The position numbers and the translations under genes are program-made. A DNA stretch of 64,000 nt, taken from positions 662,152 through 726,151 of the forward strand of contig NZ_GL636091.1 in NCBI RefSeq assembly GCF_000186465.1, written 5' to 3'. Of this stretch, positions 26,272-36,959 are shown piece after piece; positions within the stretch are counted from its first letter, which is position 1, and each line of letters opens with the position of its first letter. Under the pieces are notes generated by a model, which was not told the origin of the DNA, searched no databases, and worked only from the letters and a program-made list of their open reading frames with translations. Source of the stretch: Streptococcus australis ATCC 700641. Lineage in GTDB: Bacteria > Bacillota > Bacilli > Lactobacillales > Streptococcaceae.

Positions 26272-27552
26272 ATGGTGAGAAAATTATCTGTTGAAGAAGT
26301 TGCAAGAAGACGGACTTTATTGTTTGGGGTTCTTGCCGTCATTTTTGGGATCCTCATTTTTCGAAACGGTGTTGGTTTCACAAAATTTTCCTTGGATCTA
26401 TTAGCCATTTACTTTTTAGTTGATGGACTAGGAAGCTTTCTTCTTCGCTTTTTGTTACGTAGCAAGTCTATTTCCTATAGCCACTCTATTTGGTTTATTT
26501 TTCTTTCACTTGCGTTGATCTGGTTGAATCGACTGAGTAGTCTGCCCGTAAACTTAGTTGTGATTTGTTTAGGGGCATATCAGTTGGGGAGTGCCATTGT
26601 CTATGGGATCACATTTTGGCTTTATAAGGCCAATCGGGTAAAAGGAGGCTGGCTCTATTTATGGGATGCGCTTTTAAACGGTGGGATTGGTCTAGCAACT
26701 GTCTTGGAACCTGGTTCAGATGGGCACTTCCAATTTATCCTCTTGGGGGCTTATCTGGTCTTGTTGGGGATTTCTAATATTCGAGATGGTATTTTATTTG
26801 ACAAAGACCAACAAGGCCAAGAGTTAAAACGTCGCTTTCGTATTAGCCTACCGGTTATCTTTGCAGCCTTTATCCCTGCTAAGGAGTTAAAACGGTTTAA
26901 CCAGTTTCTTCAAAAAGGGAGCTCGGCGGGACACACAGGCCCTTATCGATTGGTGAAAAAAGAAGAAGAGGCAAGGGAATTAGAAATTTTGGTTCATACT
27001 TCTGACAGCAACTTATTTGGAGCGATTGGGCATGTAGATATTTGTTATCAGGGGAAGGTCATTTCTTACGGAAGTTACGATCCCTTTTCAGAGCGTCTAT
27101 TTGGGACGATTGGGGATGGCGTACTGTTTAAAGTGGATAAGGAACCATACATCGAACTATGTAAAAAAGAGAGTCAAAAGACGCTGTTTGGCTACAGCCT
27201 ATCCCTTACCGAAGAAGAGAATCAGGCAGTAGAGAAGCGTCTAGCTGAAATTGATCAGTTGTTAGAACCTTGGGATCCACCTAGTAGGTTACTGGAAGAC
27301 GGTCAGCCGACCTACGCTTACAAATTGAAATATGATTTAGGGGCTGAATTATATAAATTTACTTCTTCGCGTTTTAAATCTTATTTTGTTCTGTCTACTA
27401 ATTGCTGCCTGTTGGCAGATTCAATTGTGGGACAGGCGGGAACGGCCGTATTAGATGTGCGGGGAGTGATTGCACCAGGGACCTATCAGGATTATTTAGA
27501 GTATGAATTTGAAGCTCCAAATGGGCTGGTCCATACAAGAACAGTATATTAA
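26272..27552 (+). CDS. DUF308-like membrane domain fused to a putative permuted papain-like domain
   Basis: A 426-residue protein. Residues 1-190 hold about six hydrophobic segments arranged like the HdeD/DUF308 family (VLAVIFGILIFRNGVG, then LLAIYFLVDGLGSFLLRF). Residues 200-426 are soluble. This part shows a His-containing strand, AIGHVDICYQGKVISYGSYD (His254), and later STNCCLLADSIVG (Cys378/Cys379). His before Cys is the order of circularly permuted NlpC/P60 and DUF4105-like papain folds. A cysteine hydrolase or lipid/acyl-transfer role is therefore possible, but this is inference. AAGGAGGG precedes the ATG, and a clean terminator follows. Confidence 0.6.
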   Translation: MVRKLSVEEVARRRTLLFGVLAVIFGILIFRNGVGFTKFSLDLLAIYFLVDGLGSFLLRFLLRSKSISYSHSIWFIFLSLALIWLNRLSSLPVNLVVICLGAYQLGSAIVYGITFWLYKANRVKGGWLYLWDALLNGGIGLATVLEPGSDGHFQFILLGAYLVLLGISNIRDGILFDKDQQGQELKRRFRISLPVIFAAFIPAKELKRFNQFLQKGSSAGHTGPYRLVKKEEEARELEILVHTSDSNLFGAIGHVDICYQGKVISYGSYDPFSERLFGTIGDGVLFKVDKEPYIELCKKESQKTLFGYSLSLTEEENQAVEKRLAEIDQLLEPWDPPSRLLEDGQPTYAYKLKYDLGAELYKFTSSRFKSYFVLSTNCCLLADSIVGQAGTAVLDVRGVIAPGTYQDYLEYEFEAPNGLVHTRTVY

Positions 27553-27558
27553 GAAAAG

Positions 27559-27596
27559 AAAGACAGATTCTAAATTTTGAGAAATCTGTCTTTTTT
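27559..27596 (+). terminator. Terminator of the membrane-fusion gene
   Basis: AAGACAGATT and AATCTGTCTT form a 10-bp stem followed by TTTT. Confidence 0.9.
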
Positions 27597-27657
27597 GCAC
27601 AAGATTTCTTGTAAAAAAAAAGAAAATCTTTTAAAATATAAAAGGCTTGGAGGAATT

Positions 27658-28392
27658 ATGTGCATAAATAAAATTAGTAGTATTTCACCTGTATTAAAAA
27701 CAAACAATCGAAATGTCAATCAAGAATTTTTTGAAAAGGTCTTGGGAATGAAAACCCTGTTGGAAGATGGGGCCTTATTATCCCTTGGAGACCAATCGAA
27801 GATAGACCGTCTCTATTTAGAGGAATCCCCTAGTATGAGAACACGCAAGGTAGAGGGGCCAAAACGCCTCGCCTGCTTAAAGATTCGTGTGACAAATCCT
27901 CAAGAAATTGAGTGGCTTCTGGCTCGTGGTCATCAAGTTGATCGCCTCTTCAAAGGAAAAAATGGTTATGCCTTCGAGGCCCTTTCGCCAGAAGGAGATC
28001 GTATCTTACTCCATGCGGAAGAGCAAGTGGACAGTTTAGTTGAAATTGGGGAAGTTCCAGATTTTCAAGCGAATGAAGAGTTTACAACCTTGACGGAGTT
28101 TTTCGTAGAAAAGATGGTGCTTCGTGTGCCTAATGTAGAGATTTCTACAGCTTTCTATCAACAACTACCTGGCTTAGAAGAGTATTTAGAGTTAGAAGCA
28201 TCAGATGGTCCAGACCTCACACTTTCAAATGGGCAGACTTGGGACCTTTGTCAGGTCAAGGTCATTCTAGAGCCATTTGTAGCAAGTGAAGTAGCCTCTT
28301 GCTTTGGAGATCGGGTGACTTTTGTACCAAAAAGGCAACAATTTGTCTTGGTTGAAGATCCAAGCAAGATTGAATGGTGGTTTGAAGCCTAA
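27658..28392 (+). CDS. cppA: CppA-family protein (glyoxalase-like fold)
   Basis: The start is ATG 27658, which has GGAGG four bases upstream; the in-frame extension before it is unlikely. The 244-residue product has the CppA N-domain (VLKTNNRNVNQEFFEKVLGMKTLLEDGALLSLGDQS, then ESPSMRTRKVEG) and C-domain, each with a vicinal-oxygen-chelate/glyoxalase-like layout. Streptococcal CppA was named a C3-degrading proteinase, but no protease motif or signal peptide is visible here, so an intracellular enzyme of unknown reaction is equally plausible. It is followed 35 bases later by a serine hydrolase gene in the same direction. Confidence 0.85.
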   Translation: MCINKISSISPVLKTNNRNVNQEFFEKVLGMKTLLEDGALLSLGDQSKIDRLYLEESPSMRTRKVEGPKRLACLKIRVTNPQEIEWLLARGHQVDRLFKGKNGYAFEALSPEGDRILLHAEEQVDSLVEIGEVPDFQANEEFTTLTEFFVEKMVLRVPNVEISTAFYQQLPGLEEYLELEASDGPDLTLSNGQTWDLCQVKVILEPFVASEVASCFGDRVTFVPKRQQFVLVEDPSKIEWWFEA

Positions 28393-28427
28393 GCAAGTCT
28401 TTGGCTAATTGAAATGAGTGAAGAAAA

Positions 28428-29381
28428 ATGGAAAAAATCATCCAAAAAATTCAAGAGCAAATAGGAGCAGGCATCTATCCAGGTGCCTCTCTTGCGCTCT
28501 ATCAGAAGGGAAGCTGGCAGGAGTATTACTTGGGACTAGCTGATCCAGCCAAGCAAGAGCCAGTTGTTGCCGGCTTGACCTATGATTTGGCTAGTGTGAG
28601 TAAGGTCGTCGGAGTTGGAACAGTTCTTGCTTTTCTGGTCCAACAAGGGCAAATTGATATCGATCGTCCCTTAGCTTCTTACTATCCGGATATGGAGCAA
28701 ACAGAGGTGACCATCCGTCAGCTCTTGACCCATACTTCTGGGCTGGATCCTTTCATCCCTGGACGAGATGACTTGGATGCTGAGGGCTTAAAAGAAGCCT
28801 TGCACCGTTTGAAACTAAAGGACAATCGCCAGTTCCATTATACGGATGTCAATTTTCTTTTGTTGGGCTTTCTTCTGGAGAAGTGGTTTGGTCAGGATTT
28901 GGAGCAGATTTTTAAAGAGCAAGTATTTGAACCTTGGCAAATGAAGGGGACTACGTTTGGCCCGGTTTCTCAAGCGGTGCCAACCCTTCGTGGAGTACAA
29001 GGTGGCGTCGTCCATGATCCGAAAGCGCGTGTGCTGGGGGTCCATGCCGGAAGTGCAGGCCTGTTCTCCACTATTAAAGATATGGAAATTTTCCTGGAGC
29101 ATTATTTACAGGATCCTTTTGCAGAGATTTTATCGCAGAACTATGCCTTGGAAGAAGGGAAGGCGCGCTCTCTGGCCTGGAACCTGGAAGGAGACTGGTT
29201 GGACCATACAGGCTATACGGGGACCTTCCTTCTCTATAATCGCAAGCTCCAATTGGCAGCTATTTTCCTATCCAATCGGACCTATGAAAAAGATGAGCGG
29301 GCCCAATGGATCCTGGATCGGAATCAACTCATGGAGCTCATCAAAAGAGGAATGGAAGGAACCGGAAAAAATCCTTCCTAA
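28428..29381 (+). CDS. Beta-lactamase-family serine hydrolase (class C/penicillin-binding-like)
   Basis: A 317-residue protein without a signal peptide, so probably cytoplasmic. It has the S-X-X-K motif as SVSK (in YDLASVSKVVGVGTVLAF), a Tyr motif as YTDVNF and HTGYTG in place of the KTG box. This pattern fits the broad Beta-lactamase/EstB-like family, which includes esterases and D-amino-acid peptidases; antibiotic hydrolysis is not implied. It is probably cotranscribed with cppA. A hairpin with a T-rich tail follows. Confidence 0.85.
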   Translation: MEKIIQKIQEQIGAGIYPGASLALYQKGSWQEYYLGLADPAKQEPVVAGLTYDLASVSKVVGVGTVLAFLVQQGQIDIDRPLASYYPDMEQTEVTIRQLLTHTSGLDPFIPGRDDLDAEGLKEALHRLKLKDNRQFHYTDVNFLLLGFLLEKWFGQDLEQIFKEQVFEPWQMKGTTFGPVSQAVPTLRGVQGGVVHDPKARVLGVHAGSAGLFSTIKDMEIFLEHYLQDPFAEILSQNYALEEGKARSLAWNLEGDWLDHTGYTGTFLLYNRKLQLAAIFLSNRTYEKDERAQWILDRNQLMELIKRGMEGTGKNPS

Positions 29382-29390
29382 GACGGAGAA

Positions 29391-29421
29391 AGAAGCGTGG
29401 TTTAGCCATCGCTTTTTTTCT
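29391..29421 (+). terminator. Terminator after the serine hydrolase gene
   Basis: AAGCG-TGG and CCA-T-CGCTT pair with one bulge and are followed by a run of T residues. Confidence 0.75.
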
Positions 29422-29500
29422 TTTTTATATTAAAATGGAAGGAGAGAAGATTGTATCAAGCAATCTATAGCAGAAAAGAATGAAGATAACTGAGAGACGT

Positions 29501-30379
29501 ATGACTAGATCGATAGGTGTCGGCCAGGCACATAGCAAGATTATTTTAATAGGAGAACATGCGGTCGTTTATGGCTATCCAGCTATTGCCTTGCCCCTCC
29601 TTCACATTCAGGTCACTTGTCAGATTGTACCTGCGGAGCGTCCGTGGGTCCTTTTTGAGAATGATAGCTTATCGATGGCGGTCTACGCTTCCTTAGAGTA
29701 TTTGGGGATTGAGGAGGCGGCCATTACTTGCCAGATTGACTCCATGATTCCGGCCCAGCGGGGGATGGGGTCCTCGGCTGCTGTCAGTATTGCGGCGATT
29801 CGAGCAGTTTTTGATTACTTCAAGCGAGATTTGAGTCAAGAAACCTTGGAAATCTTAGTTAATCGAGCAGAAATGATTGCACATATGAATCCAAGTGGGC
29901 TGGATGCCAAGACCTGCCTCAGTGATCAGCCGATTAAGTTCATTCGCAACGTCGGTTTTAGTGAGTTAGAAGTTGATTTGGGTGCCAAGCTAGTCATTGC
30001 TGATACAGGTATCCATGGCCATACCAAAGAAGCCATTCAGAAAGTCAAGGAGTTGGGAGCAGCGGCCCTTGCTAGTTTCCATGAAATTGGACTTCTAACT
30101 GAGTACGCAGAAAAAGCTCTTGCTCAAAAAGATGCTTTCACCTTGGGACGCATCTTAACAGACTGCCATCATCATTTGCAAGCAGTGGGAGTGAGTTGTC
30201 CAGAAGCGGATCAATTGGTGGAACTAGCCTTAGGGAGTGGAGCCTTGGGAGCCAAGATGAGCGGTGGCGGGCTCGGTGGCTGTATCATTGCCCTTGCTGC
30301 AGACCAGGAACATGCAGAGATGATCGCAAAAGAACTAAGAAATAAAGGAGTGGAGGAGTTATGGATCGAAAGCCTGTAA
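29501..30379 (+). CDS. mvk: Mevalonate kinase
   Basis: It phosphorylates mevalonate with ATP in the mevalonate pathway to isopentenyl diphosphate. The start at 29501 gives 292 residues and an N-terminus (MTRSIGVGQAHSKIILIGEHAVVYG) like pneumococcal Mvk; an ATG at 29480 would add seven residues. The GHMP kinase motifs are present: IPAQRGMGSSAAVS as the ATP-binding loop and MSGGGLGGCIIAL at the C-terminus. It is the first gene of mvk-mvaD-mvaK2-fni, with an 19-base overlap into mvaD. Streptococcal Mvk is feedback-inhibited by diphosphomevalonate. Confidence 0.95.
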   Translation: MTRSIGVGQAHSKIILIGEHAVVYGYPAIALPLLHIQVTCQIVPAERPWVLFENDSLSMAVYASLEYLGIEEAAITCQIDSMIPAQRGMGSSAAVSIAAIRAVFDYFKRDLSQETLEILVNRAEMIAHMNPSGLDAKTCLSDQPIKFIRNVGFSELEVDLGAKLVIADTGIHGHTKEAIQKVKELGAAALASFHEIGLLTEYAEKALAQKDAFTLGRILTDCHHHLQAVGVSCPEADQLVELALGSGALGAKMSGGGLGGCIIALAADQEHAEMIAKELRNKGVEELWIESL

Positions 30380-31300
30380 GCGTGAAATCGTATGCCAATA
30401 TCGCCATTATTAAGTATTGGGGCAAGGAAAACAGTGAAGCAATGGTGCCATCAACTAGTTCCATTTCCTTGACCTTGGAAAATATGTATACGGAGACTCG
30501 ACTTAGTCCTTTGGGACCTGAAGCCAAGTCCCATGCCTTCTTTATTGATGGGGTCTTCCAGAATGAAGCGGAGCAGGCCAAGATTGGAGCAGTCATCGAC
30601 CGTTTTAAACCAGAAGGAGAGACAGGCTTTGTGCGGGTTGATACAAGCAACAATATGCCGACAGCTGCAGGACTTTCTTCTAGTTCCAGTGGTTTATCTG
30701 CATTGGTAAAAGCCTGCAATTGCTATTACCAACTGGGAATGACGCAGGCAGAACAAGCTCAAGCGGCTAAGTTTGCCTCCGGTTCGTCTTCTCGTTCCTT
30801 CTTTGGCCCCTTAGCTGCTTGGGACAAGGATACTGGGGAAATCTACCAAGTGGAAACGGACCTCAAACTGGCTATGATCATGCTGGTGTTAAACGACCAA
30901 CAAAAAATTCTTTCTAGTCGGGAAGGGATGAAACGGTGCACGGAAACCTCTAGCAATTTCCAAGAATGGATCCGCCAGTCAGCTCAGGATTACCAAGATA
31001 TGCTGGCTTACCTGAAGGACAATGACTTTGAAAAAGTAGGGGAATTGACCGAACGGAATGCTCTTCTCATGCATTCTACAACCAAGACTGCAAGTCCAGC
31101 CTTCTCCTATTTGACGGATAAGAGCTACGAGGCCATGGAGTTCGTGCGCTCTCTTCGTAACGAAGGGAAACGTTGCTACTTCACCATGGATGCAGGTCCG
31201 AATGTGAAGGTTCTCTGTCTAGAAGAGGATCTGGACCAATTGGTTCCACTTTTTGAACAAGACTACCGTATCATTGTCTCCAAGACCAAGGATTTATCCC

Positions 31301-31311
<11 letters not shown>
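30361..31311 (+). CDS. mvaD: Diphosphomevalonate decarboxylase
   Basis: It converts mevalonate diphosphate to isopentenyl diphosphate with ATP hydrolysis and loss of CO2. The 316-residue GHMP-fold protein has VKSYANIAIIKYWGKE at its N-terminus, the phosphate loop NMPTAAGLSSSSSGLSAL, the segment GSSSRSFFGPLAAW and YFTMDAGPNVKVLC, all standard for the family. It overlaps mvk upstream by 19 bases and mvaK2 downstream by 11, showing tight translational coupling. Confidence 0.97.
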
Positions 31312-33320
<2,009 letters not shown>

Positions 33321-33335
33321 CTTGAAGAAACTAGC

Positions 33336-33368
33336 AAAAATCCCTCCGTTTGCACGGAAGGATTTTTT
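33336..33368. terminator. Bidirectional terminator between fni and mvaA
   Basis: AAAAATCC-CTCCGT and ACGGA-AGGATTTTT pair around a short loop with A and T flanks on both sides. It includes the mvaA stop codon. Confidence 0.88.
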
Positions 33369-34635
33369 AGGTACTTTGACGAATTTCCTCTAAAATAACT
33401 TGGGCTTTTTCCAGGTTAAAGGGTTTGTCCTCTAGCAATGCTTGCACCACCGGAGCCACCTCTGACGGAGTAGCTCCAGCAAGTAGGGCGAGTGACTTAG
33501 CCTGGAGTTTCATATGCCCATGTTGAATACCGGTGCTGACCAAGGCCTTAAGCGCTGCAAAGTTTTGAGCTAGGCCAACGGACACAATAATCCGTGCAAG
33601 AGTTTGGGCATCGGGATTTCCAAGTAGTTCATGAGCCACTTGAACACTTGGATTGAGTCCGATGGAGCCTCCCTTGGTAGCGATAGGCATGGGAAGAGTC
33701 AACTGGCCTTCTAGAACTTGCTGATCTGGATGAGCTATCCAGTTAGATAGTCCTTGAGCTTGTCCAGATCGACTAGCATAGGTATGGCCACCCGCTTCAA
33801 TCGCCCGCCAATCATTCCCAGTTGCCAAGACGACAGCATCGATGCCATTGAAAATTCCCTTGTTGTGAGTCGCTGCTCGATAAGGATCAACAGCCGCTAG
33901 TTGACTGGCCAGAGCTATTTTCTGAACGATTTCGGCAGCTTCCTTGGGATCACGACTGAGGAAGCGGTAGTCTATGTGACACCTTGCAGTGACGAGGGCA
34001 TCTGTTGCTAGGTTGGACAAAATAGCCATTAAACCCTGTCCCTCAGATAAGTCTTCTAAAGGGTCGACCAGAGATTCTAGCATAGTATTGAGCATATTGG
34101 CCCCCATAGCTTCTTTTGGATCAACGGATAGGTAGCAAATGAGAAAGTCACCTTTCTCCTCTATCCAAAGATCTCGTGCCCCTCCTCCCCGTTTAACGAT
34201 GGAAGGATAGGCTTGATTGGCCAGTTGGAGCAGGTCTTCTTTAGCTTCTGTAATCGCCTGAGTGGCCTTTTCTTTATTGCTAACCTCATAGAGAGCCACT
34301 TGCCCAATCATTTGACGCTTGTGCACCTGGGTCTGAAAACCACCTGAACGCTTGATCAACCCTGCAGCGTAAGAGGCGGCAGCAATGACAGAGGGTTCTT
34401 CCGTCACCATTGGGACCTGGACTTCCTGCCCATCTACCTGGAAGCCAGGAGCTATACCAAAGGGTAAGGCTAAAGTTCCGAGGACATTTTCGACCATTTC
34501 ATTGGCAAGAGAAAGGGGCAATGTGTCATTGTCCCTCACTGTTTGTAGTCCTTCTTCTGAAAGGAGTCCGGCCTGAGCCAATTTTTCGATACGCTCTGCT
34601 GGACTTGCTTTTGAAAAACCAGTTAATTTAACCAT
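33367..34635 (-). CDS. mvaA: Hydroxymethylglutaryl-CoA reductase, class II
   Basis: It reduces HMG-CoA to mevalonate with two reduced nicotinamide cofactors. The 422-residue protein is the class II (bacterial) form without membrane anchor. Visible segments include NEMVENVLGTLALPFGIAPGF near the N-terminus, ARCHIDYRF, THNKGIFNGIDAVVLATGNDWRA with the catalytic Lys, and a C-terminal GIQHGHMKLQAKSLAL with the catalytic His. It overlaps mvaS by eight bases; together they feed the mevalonate used by the convergent mvk-mvaD-mvaK2-fni operon. Confidence 0.97.
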   Translation of the reverse strand: MVKLTGFSKASPAERIEKLAQAGLLSEEGLQTVRDNDTLPLSLANEMVENVLGTLALPFGIAPGFQVDGQEVQVPMVTEEPSVIAAASYAAGLIKRSGGFQTQVHKRQMIGQVALYEVSNKEKATQAITEAKEDLLQLANQAYPSIVKRGGGARDLWIEEKGDFLICYLSVDPKEAMGANMLNTMLESLVDPLEDLSEGQGLMAILSNLATDALVTARCHIDYRFLSRDPKEAAEIVQKIALASQLAAVDPYRAATHNKGIFNGIDAVVLATGNDWRAIEAGGHTYASRSGQAQGLSNWIAHPDQQVLEGQLTLPMPIATKGGSIGLNPSVQVAHELLGNPDAQTLARIIVSVGLAQNFAALKALVSTGIQHGHMKLQAKSLALLAGATPSEVAPVVQALLEDKPFNLEKAQVILEEIRQST

Positions 34636-35806
34636 GGTGTTCTACCTTTACATAGGTTCGTTGGTGTTCGTTGATTTCTGATAAGGCATAGGTTTGATCT
34701 TGGTAACCTTGGAAGGTTTGATTGCCTTCAGCATCTAATTGTGCCTCTTCGAAGAAGATCTTCTCATATTCGGCAATCGTAAGAGCTTTTCGCTGATCCA
34801 ATTCTGCCATACGATTTGGATGGAGCATTTGCTCATATCCTTCGACTAAGTGAGCACTAAAAATCTCAGCGACTGCGCCACTTCCATATCCATAGAGGGC
34901 GATCCGGTCGCCGGCCACTAGTTGAGGCTGATTCTCTAAGAGAGAAAGCAAACCTAGGAAGAGGGAACCCGTATAGATATTCCCAACCTTTTGGCTGTAG
35001 AGAATGGATTGTTCAAAATTGTATTGCAATTGGGCTTGTTTCTCAGGAGAAAGACTCTTGTCAAGAATCTTTTTTAAGCCCTTGAGGGCGAGCTTGGGAT
35101 AAGGCAGGTGGAAGCAAACCGCAGCAAAATCATCCAAGGTTAAGCCAGTCCGTTTTTGATACTCTGTCCAAGTTGTTTTCAAGCAATCCAAGTACTGTTG
35201 GGTCGAATAAATCCCATTGACAAAGGGGGTGCTGGAATAGTTGGGACGCCAGAAATCCATGACATCACGGGTCTGAGCTACATTATCATCATTAAATGCT
35301 AGGATACGTGGGTTTTGCGTCACCAGCATAGCGACAGATCCAGCTCCTTGAGTCGGCTCTCCAGGGGTGTCGATCCCATATTTTGCAATATCACTGGCAA
35401 TGACCAAGACCTTGCTCTGTGGGAACTTTTCAACATGAAGTTTAGCATAGTCCAAAGCGGCAGTAGCAGCATAGCAGGCTTCCTTCATTTCAAAGCTCCG
35501 AGCAAAGGGTTGGATTCCTAGGAGACCGTGAACGAAAACAGCAGCAGCCTTACTCTGGTCAATTCCTGACTCGGTCGCCAGGATGACCATATCGATTTCT
35601 TCTTTTTCTTCTTCGGTTAAAATACTATGGCTGGCACTTGCTCCAAGTGTGACGATATCCTCTGTAATAGGGGCAATACTCAGTTCTTTCAATAAGAGCC
35701 CTTTACTGAGTTTTTCTGGATCAGTATTTCGAGCAGCCGCTAGCTCACTTAAGCGCAAGACATACTGGCTGGTCGCAAATCCAATCTTATCAATACCGAT
35801 TGTCAT
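34628..35806 (-). CDS. mvaS: Hydroxymethylglutaryl-CoA synthase
   Basis: It condenses acetyl-CoA with acetoacetyl-CoA, the committing step of the mevalonate pathway. The 392-residue thiolase-fold protein has catalytic Glu79 (ATESG), Cys111 (FEMKEACYAATAAL) and a conserved His in CFHLPYPKLALKG. GAGG precedes the ATG. On the minus strand an extended -10, TGGTAAAAT, lies about 50 bases upstream of the start, so mvaS-mvaA is a unit of its own. Confidence 0.97.
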   Translation of the reverse strand: MTIGIDKIGFATSQYVLRLSELAAARNTDPEKLSKGLLLKELSIAPITEDIVTLGASASHSILTEEEKEEIDMVILATESGIDQSKAAAVFVHGLLGIQPFARSFEMKEACYAATAALDYAKLHVEKFPQSKVLVIASDIAKYGIDTPGEPTQGAGSVAMLVTQNPRILAFNDDNVAQTRDVMDFWRPNYSSTPFVNGIYSTQQYLDCLKTTWTEYQKRTGLTLDDFAAVCFHLPYPKLALKGLKKILDKSLSPEKQAQLQYNFEQSILYSQKVGNIYTGSLFLGLLSLLENQPQLVAGDRIALYGYGSGAVAEIFSAHLVEGYEQMLHPNRMAELDQRKALTIAEYEKIFFEEAQLDAEGNQTFQGYQDQTYALSEINEHQRTYVKVEHHG

Positions 35807-35968
35807 AAATAACCTCTTTTAATTTGATATCTACTAGTATATTTCGTTACTATTTTACCATATTTGAGAGCAAAACTCCCTTGAAAAAGCCAGAACAGTA
35901 TGGAAATCATTCTTAGGACCGAGTTGGGCAAGAGGATTTTTTGAAAAAAAGAGGACGAAAAACAAAAA

Positions 35969-36142
35969 AGGCTGGGACAAAAGTCCTAGCCTCTCAATTG
36001 TCTTTGGATTGTCGAGAAAGACGCAGTGGTTGAGTGGACTCTACTACGCTGATTTCATCAGCTTTTACAGCCCTACTCAACTGTGCGGAGGTGGGACGAC
36101 GAAATCGAATTCTAACGAATTACCGATTTCTGTCCCACTCTC
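35969..36142 (-). repeat. Structured intergenic repeat, copy C (inverted)
   Basis: The same element as copies A and B, here on the minus strand. It lies between mvaS, which it precedes, and the small membrane-protein gene, whose stop it nearly touches. A change in the second hairpin again gives a G-U pair instead of G-C. In this orientation the T-run of its third hairpin faces the mvaS leader, so it could shield mvaS from read-through of genes further upstream on the minus strand. Confidence 0.88.
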
Positions 36143-36150
36143 TTCAACTC

Positions 36151-36384
36151 TTATCCTTGCTTATCTTTTTTAGGATTGCTCATGATTCGTATGAAGAGTT
36201 CTTTGCATTTATCTCTTAGAACTTTTTCGTAGAAGACGATTAAAGCGATGTACACAATCAGAAAGTTCAAGGTCAGATAGAACAAGTCAAATGAATTACG
36301 GGCATAGTAAGTCGCTGATTGATAGGAGGGGAGGGCTCCTAGGATCATCCAAGGAAGATACTTGATATACTTGTTTATCATCAT
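36151..36384 (-). CDS. Small predicted membrane protein
   Basis: A 77-residue protein that I cannot assign to a family. It has two hydrophobic segments (about 9-25 and 33-52, the latter LFYLTLNFLIVYIALIVFY) and a basic C-terminus rich in Lys and Arg. On the minus strand GAGGTG lies five bases before the ATG, which supports translation. It is isolated: repeat copy C lies directly downstream and the ThrE genes end about 100 bases upstream on the same strand behind a terminator. Confidence 0.6.
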   Translation of the reverse strand: MMINKYIKYLPWMILGALPSYQSATYYARNSFDLFYLTLNFLIVYIALIVFYEKVLRDKCKELFIRIMSNPKKDKQG

Positions 36385-36478
36385 ACAGCACCTCGCATAC
36401 TCTAAAGGATTTGTTATCTCACTATCATTGTACTCCTTTTAATCAAAAATGCGAGCGATTACATAGATAAGTTTTGAA

Positions 36479-36503
36479 AAACCAATGCTAGTTGGCATTG
36501 GTC
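36479..36503 (-). terminator. Terminator of the thrE pair
   Basis: On the minus strand, ACCAATGC and GCATTGGT pair around a six-base loop, followed by TTTTC. It includes the stop codon of the distal gene. Confidence 0.8.
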
Positions 36504-36955
36504 ATTTTTCTTTTTTGATGGCGTTGGTAAGAATGGTAGAGTTTTAAGACGACAGACCCGCTAGCCATCCCGATAGAGATGACCAAGGCTAGAATAACAA
36601 CCAAGGTTACACTGGTCATGGCTTGCCGATATTGGCCACTAACAAAGAAGGAGGTAGTCCGATAGGAAATATATCCAGGAACCAGGGGAGCGAGAATAGC
36701 CAGCATAAAGACAACTACAGGCGTCTTGTAGATGATACTTAAAATTTGACTGATACAAGAACCGACAATGGCGGCGATAAAAGTCGCGATAATAACATTG
36801 GTAGGTCCTTTCAAGATATAGTAGAGCAACCAAATAGCCATCCCTAAAATTCCTCCAGGGATTAACATGGAACGTTGCACATTGAGGACGATTAAAAAGG
36901 TAATGATGGCAATCAAACTTGCCACGGCTTGGATTAAAAATTCGATTAGATTCAT
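36488..36955 (-). CDS. Threonine/serine exporter, C-terminal half (ThrE2/DUF3815-like)
   Basis: A 155-residue membrane protein with four or five hydrophobic segments, corresponding to the C-terminal transmembrane half of actinobacterial ThrE. The segments PVVVFMLAILAPLVPGYISYRT and the final helix before YHSYQRHQKRK are typical. It begins four bases after the stop of the larger partner gene, so the exporter is made from two adjacent genes. Export of threonine and serine is inferred from the family. Confidence 0.82.
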   Translation of the reverse strand: MNLIEFLIQAVASLIAIITFLIVLNVQRSMLIPGGILGMAIWLLYYILKGPTNVIIATFIAAIVGSCISQILSIIYKTPVVVFMLAILAPLVPGYISYRTTSFFVSGQYRQAMTSVTLVVILALVISIGMASGSVVLKLYHSYQRHQKRKMTNAN

Positions 36956-36959
36956 GATT

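Noticed and set aside
29480..29500. Upstream ATG of mevalonate kinase
   Set aside because: Starting at 29501 gives the family N-terminus and the usual 292 residues; the extra seven residues have no support.
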